Below are positions 57,901-64,000 of a stretch of 64,000 bases of DNA, piece by piece. The stretch is taken from assembly GCF_000208865.1 (NCBI RefSeq), contig NC_018396.1:2380630-2444629 (forward strand). Reading direction: 5' to 3'. The translations under genes were made by a program, and so were the position numbers. The stretch is from Neospora caninum Liverpool (taxonomy: Eukaryota; Apicomplexa; Conoidasida; Eucoccidiorida; Sarcocystidae). The notes below the pieces were generated by a model. The model saw only the letters and a program-made list of their open reading frames with translations. It was not told the origin of the DNA and made no database searches. Every line of letters starts with the position of its first letter. Position 1 is the first letter of the stretch.

Positions 57901-60900
57901 CCTCCTCTGTATAGTGTTGTGGGGGAGTGGTACGCACGTTGTCACAGTGACGCGGAAAGAATATCTACTTGCCGGGATGATGGGCACACTGCGTGATCAA
58001 CCACGAGGTTGTTGCTGTCCGTCAGCTATGCAGGAACCAGTCACACCAAATGCAGGGGGCAGTTCCTTCTAGAACTCGCAGGTGAAGCAATCGGTAGCAG
58101 CTGGCCACGGAAAAGGGTCGCCCCGCGCCCACGCCCTGGAATGGCATTACCATGAGGAAGAATGCATTCAAAACGAACACTCGAGATGGAAACAAACACC
58201 CACCGGAACCCCTGCTGCACGTACCCACGAGGAGAATGAAGATTGCACACGGCTAAATGAAGGTAATTAAAATGCGTGGCTGTAGCACGCCATAATAAGA
58301 AAGAGAATACAAAAGGTTACACGAACCTGGACTCTCTGGAGAAACTCCAGCAGAGAGCGGGAGGCACGTCACCGCACGGGTCAGAGCTTGTCGCCCGCTA
58401 TGGTACACCATCTGGGGCCCGCGTAAAAAACCCTTGCAGAGCTCAACAAATTTTCAATGGTAAGGCACACATTTTACGAAATTTCCTGCGCACAATTTAT
58501 TCTCGTTCGGAGGAACAAACGTCATCACTGTCGCCAGCCTTGTGGCTAGATGCCTGCTGCATGCCACCGGTTGGTAGGTTTGATGGTCTTCCGTCGCCGT
58601 TATGTCTCCTGGCTACCTCCACAAGGCACCGTCAATGACACCACGCTGAAGTCGAGTAGGAAATCCAACACTTTCTCTGCAGCTGTTCCGCTTCATGGGC
58701 ACAGAAGAAATACTGGGCGTTTCCACAGGTCCACATTTTTTCCTCGGGACCACTTGAGCCGCGACTGGCGTGCCAGGCAATGTAAACTTCTTCTGTATTT
58801 AACTAGAGCCTCCGGGGCCGACCTGTTACATACATGTGCTCAAGAAGACGACTCTAGGAATAAGGAAACCGGCCACTTAAACCTCTCCTTAGACCAAATG
58901 TGGCTTTCCAAGCGAGTCGCTGGCAGGGAAACAGCCTGTGAGAGTCACCTGAGTACAGCCCTTTAGTGCTACACACTGTGTCGCTCGACGACAAACACTC
59001 AGGCACAAGATCCTGAACAAAAGGCCACCCCCCTTAGAATGCAGTTCAGCAAAAATTCAGTGTCCGTCCAAGATAGCGGTCTCCAGCAGTCCATGCAGCT
59101 CTCAAAAGCGCCGAAATTCTAGCGGAGCAAGAAAAGGAAACAGCCTAAACTACAGACAGTTTCCCTCCTCCCAAGCAGTCTGCCCTACAGTTTGTGCTGT
59201 ATCTCCCGGCGGGGATCAAACCGCATGGTGCTGTGTGGACAAACTCGAAAGCTCACAACGAACGCATTCGGCCTCGAAGAATCGCTTCATTCTGATTTTC
59301 CCTTTTCTGAGATGCCGCCGGCATCGCTGACAATTCAAGCAGCGCTATCGTGACGGCGTACGTTTGGAAGTTGTGTAGTACCATCGTCAAGAATGACTCG
59401 AATACTCATGCAGAACTGTACACTTACTTCATAGCACCGACTCTGTGGTACCAACAGCCAGTGCAGATAGAAAAAGGACAAACTGAGGGATCTCATGCGC
59501 AAAGGGAGTGGGTGGCTTCTAGTATGATAAAGTAAACACACGGACCCAGCCACGTTCCGGGTCTGCAGTCGTCGCTCCATCGCGCTGCCTCCACGAAGAG
59601 TCGAGCTCTTGCTGCTGAGCTGCAGGATGCCCAGCAATGGCGGTTCTCCTTGCCGACCTCTCTGCAAGGAAGAAGCAGCTGGACATATACATCTTCACCC
59701 GATGTCTCCGCGCAAGCACAACAGTGACTGGTACGGCAGGGCACAGGGCACATTGTACCGCTGTGGCTCTAGTGACGGAGCTGGAGGGAAATCCGTTTCT
59801 GTTTTCAGCAGTTTCCGAATCACCACGAGTCAGGTTCACCGCATTTGTACGCATTTTTGAGTGGTCACCCGATCGTCAGTGCCACGCGGCGAGGCACCCC
59901 CCAGCTGACGTGGCGTAAGCTACAATGACATGCTATCGACCAAACCCTAGCACAGCTGCGATTTAGGCTACTCCAGCGCGGCATCACAGCGCCTTGGAAA
60001 TACGAAAGAAGCTTACCGGCCGGAAATGTCCTAAACAGGCGAGCAGTAGTGTTACCGTACAGTGCACTTCTAGTGTTTGCAAACGTCTTCGCGTATTTCC
60101 TGATGGTGGACTGGACTAGCACCCGGCACCAGCGACTCATTGCCGTAAGCAGCCTGCCCAGGCATAACCCTCCGACTTTCGATGCTCGTCCTTGATTTTT
60201 TCGCGGAGTATCTCTGAAATGGGATGGTGGGGGCGGGTTTCCTGAGCCAAGCCCGTACTCTTCGGCTTCTGTAACTGTTTCGCATGTATTTCGCCGTTGC
60301 TGAAGGCCTCAACAACGAAATGCGCTCCAAGTGACACCCGACACGGGGGAAATCCCTTTGACGGTGTGACGCAGCTTCTTCCTAGCCGTGCTGGACCCCG
60401 ATATGCGGATGACCCCGCCTCCCCCCCGGGAATGCCAACCGGCTGTTGCCGGGAGCTTAGCTTCCAGGGCGGCGCGCCTGCTCTGTAGCCACTATTTTAG
60501 GAAGTGGAACGAACCATCAGGCTTTTCGCGGGTTCGTGTGCCCCCGGTGGATCGCAACAGCACGGGATACGCAAACGGAGAAGCGCAGCTGCTGCGCTGT
60601 AAGCGTGGAAAAGTCCCCATCCGTCCGACAGTTTGGAAGAGCTCCGCCACCACGAGCAACTGAACACAGATCCGCGCTGGCGCTTGACGCTTGGCCGTGT
60701 CAGCAATGGGCCGAAAAGTTGTCACCCCGGACCACACAGCGCCGTCTACCCCGTTTGCGTAGCTCGGGTGTATCCTACTGGTTTACACCTGTGTGCCTGC
60801 CTGGACCAGCCAGCAAACGCTTCACATGCGGTGGTAGGAGGGAGACTCTCGCGTCTTCGCAGCGGCGCCGTCCCGTGCAAGGGGGCCTCACATCTCCCTC

Positions 60901-62857
60901 GCCAAGCGCTGCGTGGTCTCTCACGAGAGAGGGGCTAGTCGCACCAGCTTCCCCCGATACTGCACGGCTCTCCGTCTCTTTCAGTTTGATTCGGACGGGA
61001 CTCTTCGCGGGTAATTCAACTTTTTAAGCGAGCTGCAGCTGACGCGTTCACGTGTTTTCGAGCGAAAAGGCAACCCGCAGATTCACCCGGTAACCCGCGA
61101 CACTCTATAGCACTGTGCCGTGGCGCCGTGGGGCCGTTAGCAGTTTACTTTTGCGCGTCCCATTTTCGGATCGTCTCCTAACGCGGGGAAGGTTGACAGT
61201 TTCGCTTTTCTTCCCTGTTGGAGGGTCCAGCTTTTTTCGAAAAACTACACCTCTGTTGTGGTAACGGTGGAGAAGCGGGCACCCTTACTGTCGGTGTGTA
61301 CCATGAAAAACGCGTTTCCCCCTCTTCGGTCGCTGCCGTCACTCAACGCGGCAAGCGTCGTAGCTGGTTCCTCAGCCACTTGCCGTAGCGAGTCATCGTC
61401 TCCCCGGACGTCAGGTATCCTCACCTTTTTGCGTTGTTGACGGACTGCCATTCAGGCAGGTGTTTCGCTAAACAGATTTTCCGATCCGTCTCACACAAGC
61501 GCGTTGCGCACTGCAGTTGACGGCGGAGGTGAGCCGCCTCTCCCATTGACACAGGGGCGAACTACAACCTCAGGGCCTAGCATCGAAACGCGAAGTTACG
61601 GCGACAGGGGCTTTCTGGGAGATCCACGGCTCCGTTCCCTTCAAAATAAGGCGTGCTTTTGTTAAGCATTTCTCAAGGTATACCCTTGCGGCTGCTGATA
61701 TACATATATATATACGTGCCACACCGGAATTGAACAAGGGAAAGATCGATATACCGACGCCTGCTTCGGTGGAGGGTCGGACGCCACGTCTCTTCGCTCT
61801 CGTCTCGAAAATCGGCGTAGGTGTCTCATTTCCTTTTTCTCGCATTTCTAACATGTTCATCAGGGTCCCGTGATTTTTTCCACGACGCTCAGTGGAACTT
61901 GGCTTTTTGAGCGTCGAATCGGTTTTTCGTGCCCGACCTCTCAGCGCTGAAACACCGGCAAGCGGCGTGTCTTCTTTCGGCAGTCACCAGACCTCCAAGC
62001 TTAAACCTCGAACCGAGAAGACGGTAGCTGTCGGGAACTTCTTTTACATTCCTTGGGGCGGGTGACGAAAGGCCTCTCGTCGAGTGCGAGCTATGGAACA
62101 GGGAGATAAGACGGCAAAACGTTCAAAGAAGCACATTTCTTCCATGTCTCCGCGGGAATTTTCGGTGGCTTCTCCCGACGCAAGCGCCTCTCTTCTGTGG
62201 TTCCTCGCTCGGGTCTGATATTTCAGTATCGCGACACGTCCCCGTGCTCCTCTCATTCCCTTGAGAACGGCCGAGTTCGACCACTCCTGTGAGTCCAGCT
62301 TCGGAGCTGTCCACCGTTGCCGTCGACCAAAGTCCGAGGGATCGAGTTTCGTATTTCAGAAGGAAGTCTAGCGTCTCGTGACCTCTCGGCTCCGCTGAAG
62401 TGTCTAGTGCATGCGAGCGCACGACACAGCTGCGCCCGAGCTCTCTCGACACGGCTTGCGGAGATACGTGCATCTTCCGTTGTCCACAAAGAATACGGAC
62501 GCGCCGAATCTCAGGTCCAGGCGCCCGAGAGTCTCCGGGACGTGACTGCCCACCCTCTCGTCAATCGACGCTGATTGGTCTACGTCGCACCTTCGATGTA
62601 GACTGTGTCAAATTTTCACACTGAGGCGGATGGGGAAATTTTGCGAAGAAGAGTCGTAGACGATCTCCTCCACAAACCTCGCTTCTCGAGTTCCTCTCTA
62701 GCCGCTGTGGTGCTTCGTGTTGCCCTACCGCACTCGGCTCCACCTCGTGTCGCTTACCTTCTCTCTCGAAAAAGAAAAGGGAGAAATCGTGGCTTCTCAG
62801 TTCCGGCGTTCCGGCAGAAAACCCGCTTTTTCCTTGACGCGCTTTCCTCTCCTCGCG
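54908..62857. other. Gene-poor stretch of about 8 kb
   Basis: I find many short open frames but none with a family resemblance, codon regularity or matching splice partners. The (TA)n runs common in the rest of the window are nearly absent (one short run at about 61698-61714). Candidates inspected and not called include 55157-55663, 58550-58966, 59335-59667 and 60536-61027. The stretch may hold non-coding transcripts or a fast-evolving multi-exon gene that cannot be recognised by eye. Confidence 0.45.
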
Positions 62858-63750
62858 ATGATGCCAGGCACTGCAACGAAGACACATCATGTGTCTACTG
62901 GGGCGATCCCGGCCGATCCGGTAGCCTGTTCCCGGCTTCAGGTGCGCCCGAAAGGAGACGCGAGTGGCGTGACAGGCTTGGGTGTCTCGACGCCGCGCAG
63001 CCAGAAGGCTTCCGCCAGCCGGTGCTCGACTCCCTGCAACATGTTGAGCGGAAGAACCAGAGATTTTCCGGAGAACGGGAAGGAGGCCGGTGGACTCGGA
63101 GACGGCAACACCAAGCGCGGCCTCGATGACTTCGACGCCGACTACGGGTGCCGAGGAGGCGACTGCTGTGACGTGTCCACCAAGCCCCATTTTTTCTCCC
63201 TCTGTACGAAGTGTGCAAATGAAGGCAAGGTAGGAAAAGAAACCAGCGAGAGACCGTGGCTAGGCCTCTTCTGGTGCTGTCTGCTCGACACGCGCTTACG
63301 ACGAAGCGAATTCAGAAAGAACCGTGCCCAAATATGAGGCGGCAAAAACATACGGGCGCGACAGACACCGTGACCAGAAGCGAACCAGTGAAGGGTCAGG
63401 TGGGAAGAGCCTTTTCCACGTTCTCTTGGCGTGCACCGCACTCGAATCTATGAGAGGACATCGATCTGCTCCTCGTCGGTGCCGGCATCGGACCAGGACT
63501 GGGAATACGAAATGTGCTTGCCCGGCCTTCGGTGTGCTCCGCTTTCTGCTCGTGCCTTTCATCGAGATCCCTCCTTTCGCTGTCGCCGTTGCGTGTCCAT
63601 TCTCGGGTTCTCTTCAAGCCCGCCCGAACACTGCCGGCTTCCCTGCTCCAGATTCGTTCCTACAGCGTCGGGTCCGTCAGCGTTCTTACCATTGGGGCTG
63701 TGATGTTCGTTTTTGCGAAATTTGTGCGGTTCGTTTTCCAGCGGCTGTGA
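62858..63750 (+). CDS. Tentative Cys-rich protein with C-terminal membrane segment
   Basis: Exon 1 is 62858-63229 (tandem ATGs, 124 codons, donor GTAGGA, phase 0). It ends in a Cys-rich patch (YGCRGGDCCDVSTKPHFFSL, then CTKCANEGK). The final exon ends at the TGA at 63748-63750 and encodes a hydrophobic stretch (VGSVSVLTIGAVMFVFAKFV) followed by RFVFQRL, with a good acceptor (CTGCTCCAG) just before 63652. The middle is unresolved. A frame after an AG at about 63457 reads DIDLLLVGAGIGPGLGIRN and stays open into the last exon; another frame there reads CLPGLRCAPLSARAFHRDPS followed by FRCRRC. I cannot choose between them. The family is not recognised. The model predicts a tail- or C-terminally anchored protein. 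Confidence 0.4.
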
Positions 63751-64000
63751 CCTCGTGGACAGTCTCCTTTCTGTCAGAAGGGAGGTGCGGACATCAACGC
63801 GGCAACAGGCAACGTTTGTGTCCCCGTGCTTTGTGCCATCTCCGTTCCAGGACAAGTCCCAGCACGATCGGCGAGAACCGGTTCGGGGCCTCATCATTCG
63901 CAGCGAGAGCTTCATGAACGCGTCAGAAGCGTCTCGTTGGGAAATCGAGGCGCAGTGCAACAGCACGTGCGCGGGTGACGGCTCCGATGGCGCTTCGGGG
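63751..64000. other. 3' flank of the last candidate gene
   Basis: A 250-base remainder at the window edge with no supported feature. Confidence 0.5.

Overview
The window reads as nuclear DNA of a tissue-cyst coccidian (Toxoplasma / Neospora / Hammondia type). The coding regions are GC-rich, the genes are split by introns of a few hundred bases with clean GT-AG ends, (TA)n microsatellites sit in almost every long intron or spacer, and GAGACG and TGCATGC words are common. There is no sign of operons, bacterial ribosome binding sites, CRISPR, insertion sequences or viral genes. Species and chromosome cannot be decided from sequence alone. All exon models were built by hand from open frames, splice signals and phase matching; no alignment or transcript data were available.

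Layout. 1.7-6.4 kb (minus): a 4-exon, about 1014-residue coccidian protein with an EF-hand-like segment and TFxP motifs. 9.4-16.1 kb (minus): a 9-exon multi-pass membrane protein whose hydrophobic core resembles XK-related (XKR) proteins, with long low-complexity tails. 19.6-27.3 kb (minus): an 8-exon Enhancer-of-Polycomb-like (EPL1) gene of about 1749 residues, the best recognised gene here. 32.2-33.9 kb (minus): a 3-exon mitochondrial ribosomal protein mL43-like gene. The strand then switches. 35.5-41.8 kb (plus): a 9-exon coiled-coil protein with a Ser/Gln repeat tail. 44.9-46.2 kb (plus): a tentative two-exon small protein ending 9 bases before the next start codon. 46.2-50.2 kb (plus): RRP1/Nop52, a nucleolar ribosome-assembly protein. 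54.2-54.9 kb (plus): a single-exon Sec66/Sec71-like ER translocation protein. 62.9-63.8 kb (plus): a tentative Cys-rich gene with a C-terminal membrane segment.

The recognised genes are housekeeping functions: chromatin acetylation (EPL1), cytosolic ribosome assembly (RRP1), the mitochondrial ribosome (mL43) and ER protein import (Sec66). They do not form a pathway together. The strand switch near 34-35.5 kb gives the mL43 and coiled-coil genes one shared divergent spacer. The spacers 27.3-32.2, 41.8-44.9, 50.2-54.2 and 54.9-62.9 kb carry no coding region I can support. The last is a gene-poor stretch of about 8 kb.

The observations most worth following are a dispersed 14-bp palindrome (GGTGTACRTACACC) found in introns, spacers and inside at least two exons; two long perfect palindromes built on TGCATGCA in an XKR-like intron; an 85-bp head-to-tail duplication upstream of the Sec66 gene; the small gene abutting RRP1; and AT-rich islands that may be organelle-derived.
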